From: Desulfobacteraceae bacterium
GTDB taxonomy: Bacteria; Desulfobacterota; Desulfobacteria; Desulfobacterales; Desulfosalsimonadaceae
Length of the DNA stretch: 64,000 bases
Reading direction: 5' to 3'
NCBI GenBank assembly: GCA_003599885.1
Contig: QZKW01000066.1
Span: 124,001-188,000 of the forward strand
Positions 17,538 through 25,443 of the stretch are shown in pieces. Each line of letters starts with the position of its first letter. The first letter of the stretch is position 1. A program made the position numbers and the translations under genes. The notes beneath the pieces were generated by a model. The model did not search any database. It was not told the origin of the DNA and saw only the letters and a program-made list of their open reading frames with translations.

Positions 17538-18683
17538 ATGAAACATCCAAACCCCAAATCCGCCTCCAAAACCGTGATAAATTCCGTTAATTCAAATTTT
17601 TTCCTGATTTTTATTCTTCTGGGTGTTTTGATCGCCTGCTACACGGTAATCCGGCCGTATATACACCCAATCATTATCGCCGCCATACTGGCCAGCCTTT
17701 TAAGCCCTCTGCACAAACGTATTGAACGCCTCCTCAAAGGGGAAAAAAACATGGCAGCCAGTCTTTCCTGCCTGTTTTTGACCATTGTGGTGGTTCTCCC
17801 GATGATAGTTATGCTGCTGTCTGTCATTCAAGAGGGAATCCAGTCTTTTAAAGCCATTTCGGTTTGGGTGCAGACCGTCAAAATAGAAGACTTGATCCAG
17901 CACCCTGTCGTCATTCAATTGATCGACTGGGTCAACCGGGTGATGCCGGATGTCAAAAAAGTATTTCCCGATATTGATCTGAAGCATATTCAACTTGATA
18001 AACTGCTGCTTACCCTCACCTCATCCACCGGAAAAATGCTGGTCAACCAGGGCGGCAATCTGGCGGGCAACGTCACCGCCATGATCGGAAAATTTTTCCT
18101 TATGCTTTTTTGTTTTTTCTTTTTTATACGGGACGAAAAAAAAATTGTGGAATACATTCTTCACTTGATCCCACTTTCTTCCGACCAGGAAGCCAAAATT
18201 ATTTTCAAAATTAAAAACGTTGCTAAATCGGCATTACTTGGAACTTTCGTCACCGCCTTTGCCCAGGGTACTGCCGGCGGGCTTGCCTTCTGGATTGCCG
18301 GACTGCCGGGCCTTTTCTGGGGGATGGTCATGGCTTTTGCCTCGCTAATTCCCATGGTGGGCACAGCCCTGATCTGGATTCCGGCTGCGGTTTTTCTATT
18401 TATTACCGGGCATTGGGGCTATGGCCTGTTTATGATCATCTGGTGCGTGATAGTGGTGGGCGGTCTGGACAATCTGGTGCGCCCGCTTTTTATGCAGGGA
18501 GGTGCGGATATGAGCACCCTTCTTATCTTTTTCGCTATTTTGGGCGGCATTCATACCTTCGGACTTCTCGGACTGCTGTATGGTCCGCTTCTTTTCGGAC
18601 TGGCAATGGTGCTTCTCTATATTTATGAAATTGAATATAAAGATTTTTTAGATGGACAGGACAACACCCGGATAACCAGCTAA
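17538..18683 (+). CDS. AI-2E family (PerM-type) membrane transporter
   Basis: A 381-residue polytopic membrane protein of the AI-2E exporter/PerM family. About seven to eight hydrophobic segments are visible: a pair near the N-terminus (FFLIFILLGVLIACYTVIRP and IIIAAILASLLSPL), one after KNMAASLSC, FFLMLFCFFFFIRDEKK in the middle, and the conserved C-terminal run from LPGLFWGMVMAFASLIPMVG to GLLGLLYGPLLFGL. Family members export small molecules or Na+; the substrate cannot be read from sequence. It lies 49 bases downstream of the kinase, and a short palindrome (CGTTAATTAACG, 17499-17510) sits between them. Confidence 0.88.
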   Translation: MKHPNPKSASKTVINSVNSNFFLIFILLGVLIACYTVIRPYIHPIIIAAILASLLSPLHKRIERLLKGEKNMAASLSCLFLTIVVVLPMIVMLLSVIQEGIQSFKAISVWVQTVKIEDLIQHPVVIQLIDWVNRVMPDVKKVFPDIDLKHIQLDKLLLTLTSSTGKMLVNQGGNLAGNVTAMIGKFFLMLFCFFFFIRDEKKIVEYILHLIPLSSDQEAKIIFKIKNVAKSALLGTFVTAFAQGTAGGLAFWIAGLPGLFWGMVMAFASLIPMVGTALIWIPAAVFLFITGHWGYGLFMIIWCVIVVGGLDNLVRPLFMQGGADMSTLLIFFAILGGIHTFGLLGLLYGPLLFGLAMVLLYIYEIEYKDFLDGQDNTRITS

Positions 18684-18900
18684 CCCCATTATTAGCGCAT
18701 GGGTTGTTCGGTGTAACATCCAGCAATCAGGTGGTTTTTTAATGTTGACATGCAGGCCGATTTATGAAATAGATGGCAAAATTTATAGTATTGTTTCGCA
18801 TAGAATTATTTTTGTTGCGCTACCAAAGCAAGGAGCTTACAACAGGACCCGGTCGGCCATCACCAACATCGCTTGAAAAAACATTCTGGACGTCGTTTGC

Positions 18901-19404
18901 ATGGATTCTTTACACAAGACATTTATTGCAGGGTGCCTTACCCTGGTCCTATTATTTTTTTATGCTTTTTTATCCCCCTCCCCCAGTATCGCTTTAAAAC
19001 CTCTTAACGACGACGCGATGATTGAGCTCTCCCCATCCACAAACCAGATTGCCAGCATCAATCATGAACCCGAGCTCAAACCTTTAGACGACCAGAATCT
19101 GGACGTCGTTTCCCCTGCTACAAATGCGCCGCCGCCTCTGTCAGCAGAAGAATATTCGGCTGTTATTAAAGCGGAATATAATGCTTCCGTATGTTTTATA
19201 AAATGCCATCAAAAAAATGACTTTTCACCTTCGGATAAGACCCGGAAACAATGGCAACGCCTCATTGAAAAAAATGGTCACGACATTTTTGAAAAAATTT
19301 CATGGGAAAGTGCCTTAAAAAAAGACTATGTGCTCATTTATCTTTATGAAAATGCCAGAAATCCCGACTTCAAAACAGAAGGGATCGGGGTTTGGAAGCC
19401 ATAA
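18901..19404 (+). CDS. Small exported protein with CxxxCH haem-like motif (paralogue of the next gene)
   Basis: A 167-residue protein of no recognised family. A hydrophobic signal/anchor covers residues 7-31. A 17-residue unit occurs twice (32-48 LKPLNDDAMIELSPSTN and 60s-75 LKPLDDQNLDVVSPATN), an internal duplication. The C-terminal 75 residues hold one Cys-x3-Cys-His (C98, C102, H103), then SPSDKTRKQWQRLIEKNGHD and EGIGVW. The next gene has the same C-terminal domain with a normal CxxCH. CxxxCH is a non-standard haem-attachment spacing, so haem may be absent or need a dedicated lyase. The start codon has only a poor ribosome site. Confidence 0.75.
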   Translation: MDSLHKTFIAGCLTLVLLFFYAFLSPSPSIALKPLNDDAMIELSPSTNQIASINHEPELKPLDDQNLDVVSPATNAPPPLSAEEYSAVIKAEYNASVCFIKCHQKNDFSPSDKTRKQWQRLIEKNGHDIFEKISWESALKKDYVLIYLYENARNPDFKTEGIGVWKP

Positions 19405-19422
19405 CCACGCAAGAGGAAAACA

Positions 19423-19902
19423 GTGACGCTGATTAAGCATATCGCCCTTATGGTTTTTTTTTTAGATTTGGTTTTTCTTTCCGCAACCGGCGCATGGGCT
19501 GAAAATAAAAACCCGGCAACACTGTTCTCATTTCTCCAGTTTCAGCAAAAACCGGCACAAACGTATTCCCAGATAGAAGAAACGCCGATAACCGATCAGG
19601 AAAAAATCTTTCTCGCCGAAGCCGAATCTGCAACCACCGCACCTGAAGAAAAATCAGATACTCCGCAAAAACTCAAAAAAAATGATTTTGAAAATTCAAT
19701 TTGTTTCAGATGCCATCAGGACACTGATTTTGCCCCTTCCGACAAAACCATACAGCAATGGCGAATGCTGATTGAAAAGAATGGGCATGATATTTTTAAA
19801 AAAATTGTGTGGGAGTCTCCAGATCAAAAAGAACAAATCCTTTTTTACCTGATAAACAACGCCGGGGCTTCCGGCGCTGAGGGGATTGGCGTTTGGCATT
19901 AA
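19423..19902 (+). CDS. Small exported mono-haem cytochrome-like protein (paralogue of the preceding gene)
   Basis: A 159-residue protein starting at GTG, with GAGGA 5 bases upstream, 18 bases after the previous stop. A signal peptide (1-26) ends ATGAWA. A low-complexity linker leads to a C-terminal domain with one CxxCH (C94, C97, H98) followed by APSDKTIQQWRMLIEKNGHD, IFKKIVWES and EGIGVW, closely matching the paralogue. It probably binds one c-type haem in the periplasm. The two genes look like a tandem duplication whose haem motifs have diverged. The following gene, 113 bases on, encodes an outer-membrane barrel, which may be its partner. Confidence 0.78.
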   Translation: MTLIKHIALMVFFLDLVFLSATGAWAENKNPATLFSFLQFQQKPAQTYSQIEETPITDQEKIFLAEAESATTAPEEKSDTPQKLKKNDFENSICFRCHQDTDFAPSDKTIQQWRMLIEKNGHDIFKKIVWESPDQKEQILFYLINNAGASGAEGIGVWH

Positions 19903-20015
19903 AAACGTGGCAAAGCTGAATGCAGGTGATGATGCGTGCATTCCTGCATGAAACAGCAACCACCCAACGCGACCACGAATAGTATTTAATCATTATTTTT
20001 CATCCGGAGGTAGTC

Positions 20016-21569
20016 ATGAATTTTCTCAACAGGTGCAACTGTTTCTTATTCTTTTTATGCCTGCTCTTTTCAGCAACAGTGTCCGTCGCAGAAGAAAATT
20101 ATCCTGTTCATCCTTCTCAGACCAATCAACTGCAAAATCAGGTCGATGATCTAAACAATCAGCTGGACATCCGGGCAATGGAAGCAGATGGCCTGAAAAG
20201 CGCCATCAAAGACCAGCAGGAACAGATCGACATGTTAAAAACCAATATTGCTTCTGTGTATAAACAAACCATCTCTGACGCCGGAGTCATTGAAAAATAT
20301 AAGCTTGGAAACAGTGTATACCTTCAGACCTCGTATTATGATCTTGTCAGAGAAAACAATATGACGGATGAAAAACACAGTGATAACGCTTTCACCAATC
20401 TGCTGGATCTGAAATTTTCAGGCCAGCCAACCAATGAGATTCAGTTTCACACAACCCTGTCCATGTATAAATTATGGGGCACCTGGAACACACCGGCTGA
20501 TGTAATGAGCAGCGATTTCAGTTATTCCGGGAAACCGTCGGATTCCGGGGTCAAAGTTAAAAGAGGGTATGTTGATTATCGCCCCGACTGGCTGGATCAA
20601 TACGTTAACCTGACTTTCGGACGGCTTCCCACATCTGACGGCTACCTGACCAGTTACAGATATAACCGGCCGGTACAAACCAGTTATCCGGATCTTGGAT
20701 TCAGTGCGGAATCCGATGGTATAGGACTGACTTTTTATTTTGAAAACCCGGTCGCAAAATCCATCAATCTCATTTACGCACGGAGTGAAGACGACACGGA
20801 CGCCTACCCGTTTCAAAAAGACCAGTATGGACTTGATGATATAGATTTTTATGCGGTCCAGGCAAATGGGGAGCTTCCTATGGGCTCCGACAGCACCGCG
20901 CTTTCTTTTCAGTGGCTGCGCGTAGACAACATCCGGCCCACAGGGGATGACCAGATACGGGACATGATCGCCTATTACAAATTACCCATTCAGAGCATTT
21001 CCTTTCCCGACCAGCTCGGCTGCCTGGACAAACTGACATTCCAAATGGACAACAACCGGGTGTTTGACTCGCCGGTGGATTTCTTTGCTTCTGTTGCGTG
21101 GAGTTCGACCAATACCAGCAAAGACCAGGTGATGGTGAATGGACAGCCCTTTGATCCATCGATACTGCCCGCGGATCTTCAAAAATATACCCGCTATCTT
21201 TACCTGCTTTCCCCGGATAATCAGGAATCCCATGATGGGTATGCCGTGTATGCCGGCTTGCGCTACAACTTTGAAATCGATGCTCTCCGAAATCCCAAAC
21301 TCGGTTTTGAATATTTCACCGGTTCAGAATACTGGGTGGGCTTAAATGTTTCGGCCACAGACCCCTACCAGAAACTCAACACCCGGGGTGATGTATGGGA
21401 AGTCTACTGGATTCAGCCGTTTGTGGAAAAAATGCTTCAGATGCGCACAGGTTATCAGGTGATTCAACGCGACTATACCGAATCTCTGCTGGCCGGACTC
21501 TACGGACCTGCGGATACAACCGATGAAGATGATACGCTGTTTTATATGAGTCTGGATTTTATTTTCTAA
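20016..21569 (+). CDS. DUF3373-type outer-membrane beta-barrel protein
   Basis: A 517-residue protein with a signal peptide (cleavage near VSVAEE, residue 24), a coiled-coil at about 36-85 (heptads in NQLQNQVDDLNNQLDIRAME) and a long beta-rich region rich in aromatic residues ending YMSLDFIF, a classic barrel C-terminus. It shares landmarks with the barrel at 61.8 kb: FGRLPTSDG versus LGRRPSTDG, and RGDVWEVYWIQPFVEKMLQM versus RGDVYEAYYIQPIIDKNFFV. Both match the DUF3373 family as I know it. A porin-like role is inferred. GGAGG lies 6-8 bases before the ATG. Confidence 0.82.
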   Translation: MNFLNRCNCFLFFLCLLFSATVSVAEENYPVHPSQTNQLQNQVDDLNNQLDIRAMEADGLKSAIKDQQEQIDMLKTNIASVYKQTISDAGVIEKYKLGNSVYLQTSYYDLVRENNMTDEKHSDNAFTNLLDLKFSGQPTNEIQFHTTLSMYKLWGTWNTPADVMSSDFSYSGKPSDSGVKVKRGYVDYRPDWLDQYVNLTFGRLPTSDGYLTSYRYNRPVQTSYPDLGFSAESDGIGLTFYFENPVAKSINLIYARSEDDTDAYPFQKDQYGLDDIDFYAVQANGELPMGSDSTALSFQWLRVDNIRPTGDDQIRDMIAYYKLPIQSISFPDQLGCLDKLTFQMDNNRVFDSPVDFFASVAWSSTNTSKDQVMVNGQPFDPSILPADLQKYTRYLYLLSPDNQESHDGYAVYAGLRYNFEIDALRNPKLGFEYFTGSEYWVGLNVSATDPYQKLNTRGDVWEVYWIQPFVEKMLQMRTGYQVIQRDYTESLLAGLYGPADTTDEDDTLFYMSLDFIF

Positions 21570-21622
21570 TAGCAGTGCAGTGCCCGAAAATTTGCGGGTT
21601 CAGCGTTTGCATAACCCAAAAA

Positions 21623-21659
21623 AAGCAGGGGGCCTTGTCTTGTACAAAGCCCCCTGCTT
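21623..21659. terminator. Bidirectional intrinsic terminator
   Basis: An 11-bp stem (21623-21633 with 21649-21659) is followed on the minus strand by eight T, giving a strong stop for the small protein gene at 21.7 kb. On the plus strand it follows the DUF3373 gene with a weaker tail. Confidence 0.85.
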
Positions 21660-21695
21660 CATTTATGCTCTCTGTCACTTGTCCTTGGCTGATTA

Positions 21696-22025
21696 TTAAT
21701 CCAGAACTTCCATCAGCTTGCCGCAGCAAGGCGGAACGCGGTCACCTTTTTTCAGTTCCACAAATTTATTGCAGGTCTGGCAATAAGCCCGGCACTCTTT
21801 GTCTACACGCACGTCCGGAAAACCGTCGCCTTTCTGGGGATCCATTCCTTCGATAGCGAAACGGGCGAATTCATTTTTAGAGGGGATATATTCGCCAATC
21901 GGTACCATTTTCTTGTTAAACCGCGCACAATCCACCATCAGCCGCCACAGAGCTTCGAGTTTTGCTTTTTCATCTGCATTTTCCGGGGTAAATTCCACAA
22001 GATTTTTGTCAATATTGATCTTCAT
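21696..22025 (-). CDS. Hypothetical protein with C-terminal Cys-rich metal-binding motif
   Basis: A 109-residue cytoplasmic protein. The N-terminal 75 residues are acidic and helical without a recognised domain. The C-terminus has CRAYCQTCNKFVELKKGDR then PPCCGKLMEVLD, a four-Cys arrangement like a zinc ribbon or the desulforedoxin fold (compare CxxC plus CC in desulfoferrodoxin), so it may bind Zn or Fe. GGAGAAGG precedes ATG 22025; an upstream in-frame start at 22070 lacks a ribosome site. It is separated from the next minus-strand gene by 80 bases and ends at a strong terminator. Confidence 0.7.
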   Translation of the reverse strand: MKINIDKNLVEFTPENADEKAKLEALWRLMVDCARFNKKMVPIGEYIPSKNEFARFAIEGMDPQKGDGFPDVRVDKECRAYCQTCNKFVELKKGDRVPPCCGKLMEVLD

Positions 22026-22105
22026 TTCCTTCTCCTTTCTTTGGTTTCGATGGACAGAAAAAGCACCCAATCACATCGTGCATTTTTTAACTTTCTGCAA
22101 CCCCA

Positions 22106-23074
22106 TCACAGTTTAGCAATTAAATGTTTAACCCTTTTTTCTATTTCATCTCGAACATTTCTCATAAACTCAATCGGTTTTCCAGCCGGGTCCGGAAGAT
22201 CCCAGTTTTCGTATTGCACACCGGGAATAAACGGACATTCTTCACCGCAGCCCATGGTAATAATCAGATCCGGCCGGGTCTCTGCTATTACCGCATCAAT
22301 GGACCGGGGGACACGAAATCCGACGTCGATTCCGGATTCCCGCATGGCTTCTTCCATCAGAGGATTAATACTTGCCGCCGGAGTACTGCCCGCACTGAGT
22401 GCGTCAATTTCTCCCCCTGCAAGATACTGGGCGAATGCGGATGCCATCTGGCTGCGACCGGCGTTTTCCCGGCAGGCAAACAGAATCTTTTTTCTTGTTA
22501 ATAAGGGCGCCAGCCGATTGACTTCCTTTTTAATGTCTGCATTCACGGTTTCATGACGCTCCATATCCCCGAAATTCTCAATCCGGGCATAAGTCAACTG
22601 GCTGTGGAAATCCGCGCCAATGGCGTCAAAAAAGTATTTGGCTGTCAGGATCATCCCCTCAAACAAATTCTTCCCTTTGGTCGCCCCAACCGAAAGCAGG
22701 ATGCCCTTGCGGTCAGGTCGTCCCGGATCTGTCAGACCCAGCTTATATTTTCGGGACCAGAGGGTCTGGGTGCGGTCAATCAGGATTTTCAGCTGGGCGG
22801 TCGCATTGTAAAAATAAATCGGCGTGGCAGCCACCACCACATCGGCACGGCGCAGAAGCGCGTATATTTCTTTTGTCATATCATCGTCTTTAATGGAACA
22901 AACCCCTTTTCGTTCACAGTTCCCGCATCCGATGCAGGGGTTTATCTGTTTGTCGGTCACATGGATGATCTGTGTTTCAGCGCCCTTTTGTTTGATCTCA
23001 TCCAAGAATGACACGAGCAGGTAATTGGTGTTGCCTTTTTTTCGAGGACTCCCTTGCAATCCCAGTACAAACAT
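22106..23074 (-). CDS. Iron-sulfur flavodoxin/FMN reductase fused to ArsC-like phosphatase/arsenate reductase
   Basis: A 322-residue two-domain protein. Residues 1-190 are an NADPH-dependent FMN reductase/iron-sulfur flavoprotein: GLQGSPRKKGNTNYLL phosphate loop and a four-Cys cluster motif at C47, C50, C53, C59. Residues 195-322 are a low-molecular-weight phosphatase/ArsC domain with the C-x5-R loop CRENAGRS (C201, R207) and a late IITMGCGEECPF region with C276 and C280, followed by NWDLPDPAGKP, where thioredoxin-linked ArsC has its resolving cysteines and DPAGK. The ArsC position equal to S. aureus Cys15 is Gly. A self-contained electron supply for a reductase is plausible. It is the last gene of the HAO-like operon. 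Confidence 0.88.
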   Translation of the reverse strand: MFVLGLQGSPRKKGNTNYLLVSFLDEIKQKGAETQIIHVTDKQINPCIGCGNCERKGVCSIKDDDMTKEIYALLRRADVVVAATPIYFYNATAQLKILIDRTQTLWSRKYKLGLTDPGRPDRKGILLSVGATKGKNLFEGMILTAKYFFDAIGADFHSQLTYARIENFGDMERHETVNADIKKEVNRLAPLLTRKKILFACRENAGRSQMASAFAQYLAGGEIDALSAGSTPAASINPLMEEAMRESGIDVGFRVPRSIDAVIAETRPDLIITMGCGEECPFIPGVQYENWDLPDPAGKPIEFMRNVRDEIEKRVKHLIAKL

Positions 23075-23116
23075 GTTCTGTCCTTTATAAAAGTTGGTTT
23101 TGGTTTAAAAAATGTT

Positions 23117-23809
23117 TCATAAACCGGCAATTTGTTTCAATGCCCGATCGGCGAAAAAACTCACCGGCAGCTTCCGCAGTTGAAGCCCATCAAAAAACAC
23201 AACCAAATGAGGATCTTTACATAAATTTTTAATCAGAAACACCGCCTTCTCACTTTTTAAATTGCCCAGACCCCAGGCTGCATATCCACGATGAATGGCA
23301 TCATCTGATTCCAGAAAAGACAATAAATGATCATCGGTCTGGTTTAAATAATCCGGAAAGGCCTCGGCCAGGCGGCCGATCCCCCAGAGTACTCCCCGCT
23401 GAAGCGTCTCATGCTCTAAAAAATTTTCATCAGGGCGGATATAAGACCTTAGAATACGGGAAAATTCACCGGCCAGCCGAAGGTTTTGGGCCATAATTTC
23501 GCCCATGGCTTCGGGAGATCCCCACCCGATACCACCGGACTCATCGTTTAAGCTCCACATGAGCCGCCGCATGACAACCCTGGCGGACTCCATGCTTTCT
23601 TCAGTGAGCCTGGCCATCACCCGGCCCATGGCTTTAATGGCCCGCCACCGAATAATTTCCTCACGGTCGCAAAAAAAAGAAATCAAGGCATTCACGCTCT
23701 GCCGGGGCGGATAAACGCAAATCGCATCAAGGGAAGCATTCAAGTCCGCATCGGGAACGTCCAGCATCTCGCGAATAAGAGGCTTTAACTGTCTGCTCTG
23801 AAAAGCCAT
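23117..23809 (-). CDS. HEAT-repeat protein, DVU0298 type
   Basis: A 230-residue helical-repeat protein with HEAT/PBS-lyase-like units, for example REEIIRWRAIKAMGRVMARL and DDAIHRGYAAWGLGNLKSEK. It matches the DVU0298 family known from sulfate reducers, which has no assigned function but usually sits near redox genes. It starts 5 bases after the octahaem cytochrome stop, so the two are cotranscribed and perhaps translationally coupled. A scaffold or maturation role for the cytochrome or flavoprotein is only a guess. Confidence 0.82.
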   Translation of the reverse strand: MAFQSRQLKPLIREMLDVPDADLNASLDAICVYPPRQSVNALISFFCDREEIIRWRAIKAMGRVMARLTEESMESARVVMRRLMWSLNDESGGIGWGSPEAMGEIMAQNLRLAGEFSRILRSYIRPDENFLEHETLQRGVLWGIGRLAEAFPDYLNQTDDHLLSFLESDDAIHRGYAAWGLGNLKSEKAVFLIKNLCKDPHLVVFFDGLQLRKLPVSFFADRALKQIAGL

Positions 23810-23814
23810 GCTTT

Positions 23815-25107
23815 TTATTTTTTCCCTTCATGGGTTTTTCTCAGCAGATTCGCCAGCTCTTCGATTTCGCCCAGATCCTTGGTCATCATTGCCCAACCGT
23901 ACCAGTAGGCATAATCCGGGTTCACATGAAAGCAGCCCTGATAAGTGCGCATCCGGTGCTTCATGTACATTTCAAACAACACCTGGTCGATATGAGACAT
24001 GGTGTCCATGCTTTTGCCGCCGGTTCTCATAAAATAAAAGAAATCAGGATAGGCGAATTCGTATTCCGCAGGTTTTTGTATGATTCCGTCTTCATAAAGC
24101 GCGGCAACGATGAGAATGGCTTTTGCCATGAGCCTGTCCGCCTTTTTCATCATTTCATCGCCCTGTTTAAGCTGGGTTTCCGCATAGGTTTTGGAATGGC
24201 ACTGGCTGCATGTTTGAATCATTTTATTGCGTTCATTTTGCCAGTCTTCCTCTGTCAAACGGGCCATGTCCAAGGCTTTAACAACGTCAAGTCGCTTGGT
24301 AGGCTCTCCTGTTTTCGGATTTAAAATGCCCAGGGCCTTAAGAATGATCGTGCGATCATCGGCCCACTGTTTGTCTCCCGGCAACGGAAGGCGAACACCG
24401 AAAAAGCCCCAGGCTGTGCGGTTCGTGTGGGTGCCGTTTGGAAGATGACAGGTTTGGCAGGTTGGGGCTGTGGCTGTTTCCGGCAAATTACCTGAATCCT
24501 TGGTGAACCACCGGGTTCCGTGCTTGGCGCTGCTCCACATTTCCCACTGGGGATGGTCATACCCCATATGACACTGCTGACAGGCGCGGGGATCCTGGGC
24601 TTCCGATTTGGCAAACGTATGTCGGGTATGGCATTCATCGCAGGAATTGTTCTGATACCGATAGCCTTTTTTCTTGAGTTCCTGTCTTTCTGATTCGCTT
24701 TTAATACCCATGTTGTGACATCCGCCGCAGCCGCGCCCGCCTTCCATCAACGCATCCGGTTCCAGATGGGTGACGTTCATGGCGTTCATTGAGTTCCAGC
24801 CATGGCTGTGCTTGCCTTTCTTGAACTGCTCGAACTGGTCGGTATGACATTCGCCACAGACGCTTTCATCAGGTAGACGGGCCAGACCGGCATCCTTTTC
24901 AGTCTGGTGGTCTGTTCCGTGACAAACCGAACAATCCACACCCATCTCAGCATGTGTGCTGGATTCCCAGTCTGTCACATGGCCGGCCGTCACCGTCCGG
25001 TGACAGGTGATACAGTTGATCTCATCTTCGGCAGCCTCACAACGGCCCGCCATGCTGGACATCACAATAATGGCAACAACAGCCATCTGAAAAAATTTCA
25101 TGGACAT
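23815..25107 (-). CDS. Octahaem cytochrome c, hydroxylamine oxidoreductase-like
   Basis: A 430-residue exported protein with eight CxxCH motifs in order: CITCH, CSVCH, CGECH, CGGCH, CDECH, CQQCH, CQTCH, CSQCH. Spacing and flanking sequence (HSHGWNSMN, AKHGTRWF, and the C-terminal RMRTYQGCFHVNPDYAYWYG) fit the HAO-type octahaem family, whose members oxidise hydroxylamine or, in anaerobes, reduce nitrite or hydroxylamine. The signal peptide is MKFFQMAVVAIIVMSSMAG with cleavage near CEAAED. ATG 25107 has GAGGA upstream; an earlier start at 25131 is unlikely. In a sulfate reducer a reductive, detoxifying or ammonifying role is more probable. Whether a P460 Tyr cross-link exists needs alignment. 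Confidence 0.87.
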   Translation of the reverse strand: MSMKFFQMAVVAIIVMSSMAGRCEAAEDEINCITCHRTVTAGHVTDWESSTHAEMGVDCSVCHGTDHQTEKDAGLARLPDESVCGECHTDQFEQFKKGKHSHGWNSMNAMNVTHLEPDALMEGGRGCGGCHNMGIKSESERQELKKKGYRYQNNSCDECHTRHTFAKSEAQDPRACQQCHMGYDHPQWEMWSSAKHGTRWFTKDSGNLPETATAPTCQTCHLPNGTHTNRTAWGFFGVRLPLPGDKQWADDRTIILKALGILNPKTGEPTKRLDVVKALDMARLTEEDWQNERNKMIQTCSQCHSKTYAETQLKQGDEMMKKADRLMAKAILIVAALYEDGIIQKPAEYEFAYPDFFYFMRTGGKSMDTMSHIDQVLFEMYMKHRMRTYQGCFHVNPDYAYWYGWAMMTKDLGEIEELANLLRKTHEGKK

Positions 25108-25144
25108 TCTTTTTCCTCTATACCCAAACAATTCTGCCGTGATT

Positions 25145-25175
25145 GGTGGATTACGCTTCGCTAATCCCCCCTACG
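25145..25175. repeat. REP-like short palindrome
   Basis: In the 135-base gap between the ferredoxin and the octahaem cytochrome, arms GGTGGATTA and TAATCCCCC (one mismatch) flank an 8-base CGCTTCGC loop, with CTACG after. The pattern resembles the GGTGGATTA/TAATCCACC intergenic palindromes that I recall from many proteobacterial genomes. Only one copy is seen in the window. It may also form a weak RNA hairpin between the two genes. Confidence 0.5.
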
Positions 25176-25242
25176 AGTGGCTCTAATACGTAAAAAAATG
25201 AATGCATCCTCATATCCGGATTTCCGGATAGTGAATGACTCC

Positions 25243-25437
25243 TCATTCCTCTTCCCAGGCGATACAATCCGATGGACAATGTTTGATGGCGTCATCCACT
25301 TCCGCCTCCGGGTATTCCGACAATTCAGAAACCTGCACATATCCCAGATCACTGACATGGAACACCGACGGGCTGACATCCTCGCAAATTCCGCATAATG
25401 TGCAATCACTGAGTTCCACAACCGGATATCTTCTCAT
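25243..25437 (-). CDS. Single-cluster [4Fe-4S] ferredoxin
   Basis: A 64-residue acidic ferredoxin. Cluster ligands are C12, C15, C18 (CTLCGIC) and C54 (HCP), as in monocluster ferredoxins; an extra C58 could allow a disulfide. The start is ATG 25437, with GTG just before it also possible, 6 bases after the stop of the flavodiiron gene, so it is cotranscribed with roo. A likely electron carrier for the flavodiiron protein or the redox proteins around it. Confidence 0.9.
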   Translation of the reverse strand: MRRYPVVELSDCTLCGICEDVSPSVFHVSDLGYVQVSELSEYPEAEVDDAIKHCPSDCIAWEEE

Positions 25438-25443
25438 CACTCA

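Noticed and set aside
18773-18997. 74-residue ORF before the first cytochrome-like gene
   Set aside because: It is out of frame with the signal-peptide ORF that begins at 18901, overlaps it and has no ribosome site or domain.
21645-21663. Separate plus-strand terminator tail after the DUF3373 gene
   Set aside because: The plus-strand T run is interrupted (cttcattt); the hairpin is listed once, mainly as a minus-strand terminator.
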